Assembly: GCA_964428895.1 (NCBI GenBank)
Contig: CAYRZU010000035.1
Location: forward strand, 1-32,722
Direction of reading: 5' to 3'
Source of the DNA: HyVt-337 sp964428895
Lineage (GTDB): Bacteria > Planctomycetota > Phycisphaerae > SM23-33
DNA: 32,722 bases
Positions 1 to 8,127 of the stretch are shown here, piece by piece. Below the pieces are notes generated by a model, which was not told the origin of the DNA, searched no databases, and saw only the letters and a list, made by a program, of their open reading frames with translations. Both the position numbers and the translations under genes were made by a program. The number at the start of each line of letters is the position of its first letter. Within the stretch, counting starts at the first letter, position 1.

Positions 1-450
1 CAGATTGTGCTTGGCGGCGATCTGTTCGTAGACGTCGAAGTGGGCGGGGTTGCCGAAGATCTCGACGGGCAGAATGGCCTTGGTCTTATCCGTGATGGCC
101 GCTTCGATGCGGGCGGGGTCCAGGTTGTAGCTATCGGCGTCGATGTCGACGAAGACGGGCTTGGCCCGTTCGAACAGCAAACAGTTGGCGGTGGCGACGA
201 AGGTAAAGGGCGTGGTGATGACCTCGTCGCCTTCGCCGATGCCCAGGGCCCGGACGCACAGGTGCAGCCCGCTGGTGCCGCTGTTGACGGCGATACCGTA
301 CTTGCGGCCGACGCGGCCGGCGACGGCGGCTTCGAACTCGGGGATCTTGGGGCCCAGGCTCAATCGGTCGGACTTGAGGACGGCCACCACGGCGTCGATC
401 TCGGCTTGGGTGATATCCTGGTGCGAGAGGGAAATGGTGTCATCGCTCAC
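1..450 (-). CDS. DegT/DnrJ/EryC1/StrS-family sugar aminotransferase, 3' part outside the window
   Basis: This is the first 150 codons of a PLP-dependent aminotransferase acting on nucleotide-linked 4-keto sugars. The start is GTG at 450, preceded by AGAGGAA about 6 bases upstream; no ATG fits. The N-terminus SLSHQDITQAEIDAVV, then NSGTSGLHLCVRAL (the PLP-phosphate loop) and TTPFTFVATANC followed by PVFVDID are the usual opening blocks of the DegT family. The internal-aldimine lysine normally lies near residue 185 and so falls beyond the window. The gene starts 34 bases after the stop of the FlaA1-like dehydratase on the same strand, so the two probably form one transcript, in which dehydration of a UDP-sugar is followed by 4-amination. 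The exact sugar cannot be read from this fragment. Confidence 0.9.
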   Translation of the reverse strand, partial: MSDDTISLSHQDITQAEIDAVVAVLKSDRLSLGPKIPEFEAAVAGRVGRKYGIAVNSGTSGLHLCVRALGIGEGDEVITTPFTFVATANCLLFERAKPVFVDIDADSYNLDPARIEAAITDKTKAILPVEIFGNPAHFDVYEQIAAKHNL

Positions 451-484
451 GGGGTGTTCCTCTAGAAACGGCGGCAGCGCGGGC

Positions 485-2440
485 CTACTTGCCCGGCGGG
501 TTCAGCGGGTCGTACTCGGGGACGATTCTTTGCAGGGCGGCCACCACGGCGTCGCGGTCGATGGCGTTGCAGACGGTCGCGAGGTCGTTGATGGCGGCCT
601 CCACCGTGGTCCACTCGGTCGGTCGCGACCGCCAGATGTTGACTTTGGGGTGGACGGTCGGCTGGATGTCTTCGCCTTCGGTGCGGAGTTCCTCGAACAG
701 TTTTTCGCCGGGGCGCACGCCGGTGAAGACGATGTCGATATCCTCGCCCGGCCGAAAGCCGCTCAGGGTGATCATCTGACGGGCCAGGTCCACGATCTTG
801 ACTGGCTCGCCCATGTCCAGCAGGAATATCTGCCCGCCCGAGCCCGTCGCCGCCGCCTGGAGCACCAGTTGGGCCGCTTCGGGAATCGTCATGAAGTACC
901 GCTGCATTTCCGGATGGGTCACGCGGACGGGCCCGCCCGCGGCAATCTGCTTGCGGAAGGTTGGCACCACCGAGCCGGCCGAGCCCAATACGTTGCCGAA
1001 CCGGACGGCCTTGAATTGCGTCTTGTGGCTGTCTCGGCCGTTGAGGGCCTGGGTGTAGATTTCGGCGATTCGCTTGGAGGCGCCCATCACCGACGACGGG
1101 TTGACGGCCTTGTCGGTGGAGATCAGCACGAACTCGGCGACCTCGTGCTCACAGCACGCGTCGGCCACGTTCTTGGTGCCGAAGATGTTGTTCTTGATGG
1201 CCTCGCAACTATTGCGCTCCATCAACGGCACGTGCTTGTGGGCGGCGGCGTGGATGACCACGTCGGGCTTGCATTGGCCCCACAGCGCCATCACACGTTC
1301 GCGGTCGCCGATGTCGCAGATGCTGGCCGTGACCGGAATATCCGGGAACGTTTCCTTCAGTTCGTTTTGGATGTCGAACAAGGGGGTCTCGGCCTGCTCG
1401 ACCAGGATCAGGCGGGCCGGGCCGAAGTGGCAGACCTGGCGACACATCTCCGAGCCGATGCTACCGCCGGCGCCGGTGATCAGCACGCGCCGGTCGTTCA
1501 GGAAGTGGGCGACGGCTTCGGTATCGAGTTGAACGGCCTCACGACCCAGAAGGTCTTCAATGTCCACCGGGCGAATCTGGCTGACGGTCACGCGCCCGTC
1601 GATCAGGTCGCCCACCGACGGGAGGGACTGGAAGTTCAGCTTCGTTCCGCTGCAGACTTCGATGATCCGGCGGAGTTCCTTCTGCGTGGCCGACGGGATG
1701 GCGAGGATGATTTCGTCGACCTCGTCCTCTTCGCAGATGCGCGGGATGTCGTCGGTGGTCCCCAGAACGTGAACGCCGTGGATGGTCATGTTCCGCTTGG
1801 CGCGATCGTCATCGACCAGGCCCACCACGCGGTACCGATCGACCCGCATTCGAGAGATTTCGCGGATGACGACTTCCGCGGCCCGCCCGGCGCCGATAAC
1901 CAGCACGCGCTTCAGCCCTTCCGGCGAGACCGGCCGAAGCTCTTCCATGTAAAGCCGGTAGCCCAGCCGGGCGGTGCACACCAGGAACACCGTGGCGAAG
2001 AAGTCCAGCAGCACCACGCCCTGCGGATACAGCTTGAAGAACTGCGGCGCTTCCTCCCCGGACCATTCCGGGAACCAGCGGAACAGCAAGATTGGGGCGT
2101 AGATCAGGGCGAAGCTCACCCACGTGGCCAGCAGCACATTAACAATGTCGCGGACGCCGGCGTAGGTCCAGTCGGCCCGGAACTGCTTCATCAAGCCGAA
2201 GACGATCAGCTTGACCACGAGCACGAACGGGAGCCAGGGCAGGAACTGCTGGGCGAACCAGGTGGACTCGACTTCGGCGGCCAGGTCGAAACGGACCAGG
2301 TAGGCCAGTAGAAACGCCACCAGGAACAAGACCGCGTGAATGAACAGGCTGACCACGAACCGATGGCGTGAGAACATCTCCTGCAGCCAGGGAGGGCTGT
2401 CAGCGGCTTCGTCTACGGTTGTCGGTATCTCGTCGCTCAT
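485..2440 (-). CDS. Membrane-bound nucleoside-diphosphate sugar 4,6-dehydratase (FlaA1/CapD/PglF/WbpM type)
   Basis: Predicted inner-membrane enzyme that converts UDP-GlcNAc-type sugars to 4-keto-6-deoxy intermediates for surface polysaccharide or glycoprotein synthesis. The N-terminal ~150 residues hold four hydrophobic segments. A Rossmann-like CoA-binding domain follows (VLVIGAGRAAEVVI near residue 180), then the SDR catalytic domain with NAD loop VLITGAGGSIGSEMCRQ near 317. STDKAVNPSSVMGASKR near 440-455 has Met where classical SDRs have the catalytic Tyr, as is typical of this family. About 651 residues matches long family members. I chose ATG at 2440; the frame stays open to a TTG at 2509, but neither has a convincing Shine-Dalgarno. 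A sigma70-like promoter lies at 2524-2553. The aminotransferase follows after 34 bases. Confidence 0.93.
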   Translation of the reverse strand: MSDEIPTTVDEAADSPPWLQEMFSRHRFVVSLFIHAVLFLVAFLLAYLVRFDLAAEVESTWFAQQFLPWLPFVLVVKLIVFGLMKQFRADWTYAGVRDIVNVLLATWVSFALIYAPILLFRWFPEWSGEEAPQFFKLYPQGVVLLDFFATVFLVCTARLGYRLYMEELRPVSPEGLKRVLVIGAGRAAEVVIREISRMRVDRYRVVGLVDDDRAKRNMTIHGVHVLGTTDDIPRICEEDEVDEIILAIPSATQKELRRIIEVCSGTKLNFQSLPSVGDLIDGRVTVSQIRPVDIEDLLGREAVQLDTEAVAHFLNDRRVLITGAGGSIGSEMCRQVCHFGPARLILVEQAETPLFDIQNELKETFPDIPVTASICDIGDRERVMALWGQCKPDVVIHAAAHKHVPLMERNSCEAIKNNIFGTKNVADACCEHEVAEFVLISTDKAVNPSSVMGASKRIAEIYTQALNGRDSHKTQFKAVRFGNVLGSAGSVVPTFRKQIAAGGPVRVTHPEMQRYFMTIPEAAQLVLQAAATGSGGQIFLLDMGEPVKIVDLARQMITLSGFRPGEDIDIVFTGVRPGEKLFEELRTEGEDIQPTVHPKVNIWRSRPTEWTTVEAAINDLATVCNAIDRDAVVAALQRIVPEYDPLNPPGK

Positions 2441-2523
2441 CGTCGACAGGGCCCGGCGGGTCACGCCGTGCGGGCTGGGTCGCTCGTTCGCCGGTCCATC
2501 CGGCGGCAACGTGCGGGTCGCGG

Positions 2524-2553
2524 ATTATAAGGTTCTGCCCTCCCGTGCGCCAA
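2524..2553 (-). promoter_or_regulatory. Sigma70-like promoter for the dehydratase-aminotransferase pair
   Basis: Read on the minus strand there is TTGGCG (2553-2548), an 18-base spacer and a perfect TATAAT (2529-2524). The expected transcription start near 2517 gives a leader of roughly 77 bases to the ATG at 2440. The -35 matches consensus at four of six bases. It sits just upstream of the minus-strand operon in a 158-base gap between genes. Confidence 0.5.
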
Positions 2554-2598
2554 CAAGAACCCCATGGGTCGGCCCGAAGGACCGGCAGTTCCTTTGCG

Positions 2599-3753
2599 CT
2601 ACTTGCTTTCGGCGGTGGGCCCGGCGGGGTCAGCGTCGGGGGCGTTCGGGTCGACCGGATCGCCCTCAGCCGCCGATTGCTCGGCGGCCCGGGCCTTGCC
2701 GGTGGCGATGCCGTCGGCAAAGATCGCCAACGCCTCGATCATGTGATCCTGTTCGGCGTTGTCTGTGGCGCTGGCCAGGGCGGCCTCGGCGCCGGATATG
2801 TCGCCGTTGAACCAGCGGAAGTACGTCACGATCAGCCAGGCCCCGGGGTCGCCGCCGTGCTCGCGGACAAACTGCTCGAGCTGTCCGACGTGGCGGTCAT
2901 AGTCGTCGGGCACGCCGTAGAACCCGCGGACATCCAGCGGCGCCAAGGGCAGCTCGGGCAGCAGCCGCAGCGTCCGGCTAAGCAGGTAGTCGGCCGACCC
3001 GTAGGAGACCTTGGAGGTGGCGAACTGGGCGTGGAACAGGCTCAGAGCGGCCTCGGGGCTCTTGGAGTCCAGCGTGTAGGCGAGGTTGAACTTCTTGACG
3101 GCCTGGTTGTAGTCGCCGTCGCGAAAGGCCTTCTCGCCGTCGCGGATCATGGTCCGCATCATGCTGGGGCGCTTGGGCGCCAGCGAGCGGATGGGCTCGT
3201 CCTGGGCCAGCACCGAGGGCTCGTGGCGATGGGTCAGCGCCTGCAGGTACGCGCCGGTCGGCCCGGTGTGCGTGGGGGCCGTCATCGAGCCGACGGATTG
3301 GCCGCCGCCCGGGACCGGCGGCGTGGTGACGGTGTATCGGCGGACCGTTCGCGTCGCCGAGACCGGGTCGGCCCCGCCGGTGGGGGTGATGGGCCCGCCG
3401 GCCGAGCGGGAGTAGCCCTGGCCCGATTGGTTGATGCTGCTGACCAAGGGCGACCGCGTGGGGCGCGTGACCACCGACGACAACTGCGAGTGCATGGTGG
3501 TGTTGATGCGGCTTTGCAGCACGTTGCCGCCGCCTCCGCCGGAGCTGCCGACCTGGCCGGCCCCATAGGAGAAGCTGCGGAACTGAGAGACCCCCGACGA
3601 CGTGGAATGCCCGGGCGATCGGATTCCGCCCGGGTTCCGAATCGCCACACTGCCGCGGCCTTGGCCCAGCGCCGTCGACGCCGTCAGCGCCAGAAACGCC
3701 ACCCCAACCAGGGCGCCCGCGCCAGCTCGCCTCAATGACCCGGTCATGTCCAT
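2599..3753 (-). CDS. Exported TPR-containing protein of unknown function
   Basis: A 384-residue protein with a Sec-type signal peptide: a basic start (MDMTGSLRR), a hydrophobic stretch and a probable cut after TASTALG (about residues 1-30). The next ~165 residues are low-complexity, rich in Gly, Ser, Thr and Pro, with a run of five glycines. From about residue 196 the sequence becomes helical and TPR-like (GEKAFRDGDYNQAVKKFNLA, later DISGAEAALASATDN), then ends in an acidic Ala/Pro/Asp-rich tail. I chose ATG at 3753 because GAGGGG lies 7 bases upstream; ATGs at 3768 and 3747 are in frame. It is probably periplasmic or surface-attached and may act as a scaffold. I do not recognise a specific family. 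It is divergent from the GspK-like gene across a 430-base gap. Confidence 0.8.
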   Translation of the reverse strand: MDMTGSLRRAGAGALVGVAFLALTASTALGQGRGSVAIRNPGGIRSPGHSTSSGVSQFRSFSYGAGQVGSSGGGGGNVLQSRINTTMHSQLSSVVTRPTRSPLVSSINQSGQGYSRSAGGPITPTGGADPVSATRTVRRYTVTTPPVPGGGQSVGSMTAPTHTGPTGAYLQALTHRHEPSVLAQDEPIRSLAPKRPSMMRTMIRDGEKAFRDGDYNQAVKKFNLAYTLDSKSPEAALSLFHAQFATSKVSYGSADYLLSRTLRLLPELPLAPLDVRGFYGVPDDYDRHVGQLEQFVREHGGDPGAWLIVTYFRWFNGDISGAEAALASATDNAEQDHMIEALAIFADGIATGKARAAEQSAAEGDPVDPNAPDADPAGPTAESK

Positions 3754-3773
3754 AGCCAGACCCCTCATAATCC

Positions 3774-3779
3774 ATTATA
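3774..3779 (-). promoter_or_regulatory. Possible -10 box (TATAAT) for the TPR protein gene
   Basis: A perfect TATAAT read on the minus strand lies about 20 bases before the chosen ATG at 3753, which would place the transcript start around 3767 with only a short leader containing the GAGGGG ribosome site. No good -35 is visible at 16-18 bases, so this is a weak call. Confidence 0.3.
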
Positions 3780-4183
3780 TCGACGCGCCCGCCACAACCA
3801 CCATAGACCGTTTCCGGGAGATTTGCCCAATCAATAGTCTTGTCGGGCCTCCGGGGCCTGCGTAGAATATGGCGCGCGGTGATTGGCCGCGGCGGGGCCT
3901 GTTGGCGATTGGGCCACCCCCGGTTGTGCGCGGGACATCCGGAATGGGGCCGGGCCACTGTGTCCGGGCCCGCCTGCCGCCGGAACAGACGCCCAGCATG
4001 GGCCTAGCCCTGCTGTGCGGATGTCCGATGGCCTGGACGTTCTCCTTGTGCTCTGTCGAAATTCCGTCTGTCGTGATGCATGAAGGCCCGCCCTCGTTGA
4101 AGGGTTGGGCCACAAAAAGTGCTTTTGTGTGTCACGGACACCAAATGTCCTTCCGATTTACCCTTTAGAGGGAGGAAAAAGCC
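3780..4183. other. Long divergent intergenic region without a convincing gene
   Basis: About 400 bases between the minus-strand TPR gene and the plus-strand GspK-like gene. Open frames exist on both strands but have no ribosome sites and no recognisable protein. The visible structure is a dyad GTGTC-ACG-GACAC at 4129-4141, followed by a strong ribosome site (GGGAGGA) at about 4171-4177. TTGAAG at 4097 could be a -35 but no matching -10 is seen 17 bases on. It probably carries the control region for the large pseudopilin gene. Confidence 0.4.
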
Positions 4184-7100
4184 ATGACTTGCGTGCGAAG
4201 ACAGCGTGGGTCGGTATTGATGCTAGCGGTGGCGTTGCTAACGATCATCGCCATGCTAGGGTCAACTCTCCTGGTCGTGTCCTACCTGAGCGGCCAGCAG
4301 CTCGAAACGCAGGTAGCGCGGGCCACCCCTGAAGCCAGCTCCAGCGGATTGCTGATGCTCGTCCGAAATATCCTTAAGGACGACCTTTACGTCAGCGCCG
4401 GGATGTTGGATTCCACCAGCGTTGGACCTTACGGCGCCTATCCCGAGGCCCTTGGGCCCATGAATTGGCTGTGCTATATCGACATGCCGGCGGGCCTTCC
4501 TTTCGGCATCCCAGATATGGAAATTGATTTCAGCAATACTTACGGCGATTATTGGCTCAGCGACCACGCCCGGCACGCCGGATACCGAGAACCGGACCGA
4601 TGGAACGTCTCGGGCTCAGCCGATCTGACCAGTTCCTTTGATCTGACCGATGAGCAGATGCGGGATGTGCAGCCGTACTACAGCCAACTGTTGGGCTTCT
4701 TCGGGGCCGTGGAAGGCGAGGCGGTCCCTGAAGGCGCCGAGAAGGAGGCCGAAAAGGACGGCGCTCGTCGCATAATGGCCGATACCGACGGCGATACGAT
4801 AGAGCCCATGGCGACGAAACTGATGACCCGGGCCCAGCGGGACGCCTTCCTGGCCGGCGGGGTCTCCTTCGACCACCGCGGGCGTCAGGGGAAGGTGGGC
4901 GTTCGGGTGCTGGACCTGTCGGGCCTAGCCCCCCTCAACGTGGGCGGCAACCGTTACGACGCCAAAGACATCACGCCGATCGGCCCGGCCAGTTTCGAGT
5001 TGAAACGCTTCGTGACGGGACAGGCCGGCGACGCCTCGAAGAACTACAATTTCATCCATTCCCTTCGCAGCGGCGGCGAGCCCGTGCCTTTGAAGGACTA
5101 CTACGAGTTCTGCGGCCGGCGCCTGACCAATGCGATGTCGAGCGCGGGCACATCCTTCTCGCCGTTCTCGTTTTCCGAGGAGGCGATCCTTCGGTGGCAC
5201 CGCGTGGGCACTGAAAGCGCCCGCGGCCGTGCGGCGGAGGCGCTGCGGGGCCTCGACGGCGTGACGCGCAAGCACATGACGGCTTACTCGGTCTCCTCCA
5301 GCATTCCGCGCTATCCCGATCGGCCGGGCGGCACGGTGGACTGGCTGACCCGGACCATGCTGGAACTGACCGGCGGCGGCAATGTTTCGATCGACGACTG
5401 GATGAGCCGCGACAAGCTCTACCGGAAGTTCCTGGACATCATCGGCCCCCGCCTCAGCCAGGTGAACGAAGACGATGACGGTGGGGGTGGCGGCGGGGGC
5501 GGGGCCTCCGTCATTCTGGATGATTCGAGCGCATCTCTGGGCTTGATACTCATGGGCAACTTCTATCCCGGCATGGGGTGGACGCCTTACGACTATGATG
5601 CCGCCTATAATCTTGCCCTGAACCACAGCGCTATCGCGGGCGCTTCGGCCATCTGGGCGCCGGTGATGGAAGGGTCCTGCAAGCTCTCCCTGTGGTGGCC
5701 GATCCCGGATGCCGGCCATCCGAATCCACTCGGTAGTATTACCGTGACCGTGAGCGACGCCAACGGGACTAGTGAGTTCACGGCCGGCCAGGGCGGCGGC
5801 CTGGGCGACAGTCCGGGCACCGATGTGTGGTATGAGATTCCCGAGACCTTCGACTTCACGGGAGGCGGGCAGGTCACCGTCACCTGCAACGGCGGCGTGA
5901 CGATCTATGCCGACGCAATCAAGCTGACGCCCGTGCAAGCGGTCACCACAGCCGAGCCGGCGGAGGCGGCGCATTTCATCGCCAACTTGTGGGCGCACTT
6001 GTCCGACGACGATCCCATGGACCGCGCCTTTATCTTCATGCCCAAGGACGTGGACTGGTGGGTGTTCGGGGCGGTCGAGCAACTCGTGATCACCGACGTG
6101 GTCGCCTACTACAAGCCCGATGATTCGGTCACCGGCGACGATGAGGATTCCACGGAGCAGTGGTTCTACGCGATCGAGCTGGTCAACACCATGGACGAGC
6201 CCGTCTCGGTGACCTCCGAGCCGGTCGGCGGCAACATTGAGAGCGCCTACCGCTATTACCAGTTGATGTGCGGCAGCAACACGTGGTCCTTCACCAAGGC
6301 TGGCGGCCCCTCCGGATTGCCGACCCGGGGCAACGGCGCCCTGTACGTCAAGGCGGGCCAGCGCGTCGTGCTGTACGACATCTTCAACGGCGCCTGGTAC
6401 AACACTGTGGACGGCGGCGATCAGAAGCTTACGGCCGCCGAGGTCCTCCCCGGCAGCCAGCAGGCCCAAGGGCCGAGCAGCACCCGCTTGTTCTTCGACA
6501 TCGATCCCGTCGAGGGCTCCCGCGACCTCATGGCCGCGTTCCCGGAGGAAGGGATCCGGATCGTTCGTCACTTTGAGGCCCTGACACCCGCCGACGTGGT
6601 GGACCTCAAGGAGAGCATCAACCCCGACAAGACGTTGCCGTATCCCCACATCTACATTGATGTCCCCGTCGACAGCATCCACCCGGCGGAACTGCCCAGC
6701 GGCGACGAGAACGGCATGATGGTCTCGGTCATTCGCGACGACGACGGCTGTCGCCCCGACGAGGAAACCAAGCCCATCCGGGACGGCCGATATCGGTCGC
6801 TGATTCCCTATTACAAGTCGCTGGCCATGTCGGACCCCAAGACATGGACGGCGGCGGCTCCGCCGGAGGATGCCCACAAGCTGGGTGCGGTCAACGGGAT
6901 GAGCGCGGAGGATTTCGACGGCGAGGGCGAGCTGAACATCTTTGAAGGCTTCTGGATTCGCCGGCTGAAGCTGGACCCGGACGTCGATGAGAAGGTCCAC
7001 AGCTTTGCCGACCTGGGCGACGTCTACCTGGTGGGCCCGGACAGCCAGGGCAAGGACATGCCCCATCAGCTCTTGCGACACGTGCGGACGGATACCGGCG

Positions 7101-8116
7101 AGTTCGACCTGACCGGGACGGGCCAGCCGGAAATCGAGCCGCTGGATACCTATCACAACAAGACCTCCCGCGGACGGGCGCGCTTGGGCAAGGTCAACCC
7201 CCGCCTGACCAAGTATCCCAACGTGCCGTGGGCCACACTGATTCAGGAAGTGTTCGAAATCGTTCCGCCGGATGAGAACGCGCCGGTGACGGTTCTGTCG
7301 GCCGGCGAGGCCCGCCAGTTGGCCACGCGGATCTACGGGCGCGTAAACATCAACACCGCCCCGCCGAAGGTCCTGGCGGCGATGCCCTGGCCGTGGCAAC
7401 AACTCGACCGACAGTCGCGAGAAATCGTTCTCTACAGGAAGGACGGCCAGGAGCTCTACCGGTGGGAGTTGCCCGTTCCGGGCGACGGCGACTGGGACTG
7501 GACCGACCTAAGCGCCGAGGAGTTCGAAGCCGAAATGTCCGACCGCGTCGCCCGGTACATTGCCGATTACCGAAGGCCGCCCAAGGCGGTGAACATCATG
7601 GCGACGCCGGCAAGTTACATCACGGTCGGCGGCACCAGTATTATGGAGCAACGGGACGAGATGTGGCAGTTGGAGGTCGACCGTGGCGACTGGGAAGACC
7701 TGGACAACCAGATCAACGGGACCTTGCGGGTGCCGCTGGTTGCCATGGATGACGACCCGCTGCCGTATTTCTGCTCGTCGGTCGACGGGTACCTGACCCC
7801 CGGCGAGATCGCCATTCCTCTGGCCCGCTTCGTGGAGCGCGAACTGATGGGCCTGGAGACCGAGGAAGATCGCAAAGCGGCCCAGCGCAAGGCCTACTTC
7901 CTGGAGGCCCGGGCCTTCCTGTACCGGGCGGTGGCCAACCTGGTGACCGTCAACAGCGACAGCTACGCGGTGCTGATGTATGTGGACTTGGGCACGCCGC
8001 GGAACTACCTGGCCATTATCGACCGGAGCAACTGCCGGGCCGACCCCAATCGAACGGCCGAGGGCTATCAGCCGGTCATGGCGCCGTCGGTGCTGATGAT
8101 GGTCGAACTAAAGTAG
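4184..8116 (+). CDS. Giant GspK-like minor pseudopilin with an inserted golvesin-type domain
   Basis: A 1310-residue protein. After a short basic leader (RRQRG) comes one hydrophobic helix (residues ~11-34), like a class III signal; it lacks the +5 Glu, as GspK proteins do. Near residues 1052-1070 is GRVNINTAPPKVLAAM, the hallmark helix-hairpin-helix segment of T2SS GspK, followed by an ordered C-terminal domain. Residues ~441-585 (starting VILDDSS, with IWAP, LSLWWP, WYEIPETFDF and IYADAIKL) resemble a golvesin C-terminal-like beta-sandwich, joined by an all-glycine linker (GGGGGGGGA). GspK is normally ~330 residues, so this is about four times the usual size. The ribosome site GGGAGGA precedes ATG. 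Its likely role is a tip subunit of a pseudopilus displaying a carbohydrate- or wall-binding domain. Pseudopilin type is well supported; the golvesin call is moderate. Confidence 0.8.
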   Translation: MTCVRRQRGSVLMLAVALLTIIAMLGSTLLVVSYLSGQQLETQVARATPEASSSGLLMLVRNILKDDLYVSAGMLDSTSVGPYGAYPEALGPMNWLCYIDMPAGLPFGIPDMEIDFSNTYGDYWLSDHARHAGYREPDRWNVSGSADLTSSFDLTDEQMRDVQPYYSQLLGFFGAVEGEAVPEGAEKEAEKDGARRIMADTDGDTIEPMATKLMTRAQRDAFLAGGVSFDHRGRQGKVGVRVLDLSGLAPLNVGGNRYDAKDITPIGPASFELKRFVTGQAGDASKNYNFIHSLRSGGEPVPLKDYYEFCGRRLTNAMSSAGTSFSPFSFSEEAILRWHRVGTESARGRAAEALRGLDGVTRKHMTAYSVSSSIPRYPDRPGGTVDWLTRTMLELTGGGNVSIDDWMSRDKLYRKFLDIIGPRLSQVNEDDDGGGGGGGGASVILDDSSASLGLILMGNFYPGMGWTPYDYDAAYNLALNHSAIAGASAIWAPVMEGSCKLSLWWPIPDAGHPNPLGSITVTVSDANGTSEFTAGQGGGLGDSPGTDVWYEIPETFDFTGGGQVTVTCNGGVTIYADAIKLTPVQAVTTAEPAEAAHFIANLWAHLSDDDPMDRAFIFMPKDVDWWVFGAVEQLVITDVVAYYKPDDSVTGDDEDSTEQWFYAIELVNTMDEPVSVTSEPVGGNIESAYRYYQLMCGSNTWSFTKAGGPSGLPTRGNGALYVKAGQRVVLYDIFNGAWYNTVDGGDQKLTAAEVLPGSQQAQGPSSTRLFFDIDPVEGSRDLMAAFPEEGIRIVRHFEALTPADVVDLKESINPDKTLPYPHIYIDVPVDSIHPAELPSGDENGMMVSVIRDDDGCRPDEETKPIRDGRYRSLIPYYKSLAMSDPKTWTAAAPPEDAHKLGAVNGMSAEDFDGEGELNIFEGFWIRRLKLDPDVDEKVHSFADLGDVYLVGPDSQGKDMPHQLLRHVRTDTGEFDLTGTGQPEIEPLDTYHNKTSRGRARLGKVNPRLTKYPNVPWATLIQEVFEIVPPDENAPVTVLSAGEARQLATRIYGRVNINTAPPKVLAAMPWPWQQLDRQSREIVLYRKDGQELYRWELPVPGDGDWDWTDLSAEEFEAEMSDRVARYIADYRRPPKAVNIMATPASYITVGGTSIMEQRDEMWQLEVDRGDWEDLDNQINGTLRVPLVAMDDDPLPYFCSSVDGYLTPGEIAIPLARFVERELMGLETEEDRKAAQRKAYFLEARAFLYRAVANLVTVNSDSYAVLMYVDLGTPRNYLAIIDRSNCRADPNRTAEGYQPVMAPSVLMMVELK

Positions 8117-8127
8117 AGCGTCGCGAC

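Noticed and set aside
143..2311. 722-codon open frame on the plus strand
   Set aside because: It is antisense to the clearly recognisable FlaA1-like dehydratase; high GC keeps the opposite frame open. No ribosome site or family motif.
3869..4168. Short plus-strand frame before the GspK-like gene
   Set aside because: No ribosome site, no recognisable motif, and overlapping open frames on the other strand are equally long.
4925..7402. 825-codon minus-strand frame
   Set aside because: Antisense shadow of the GspK-like gene; Arg/His/Gly-rich with no motif.
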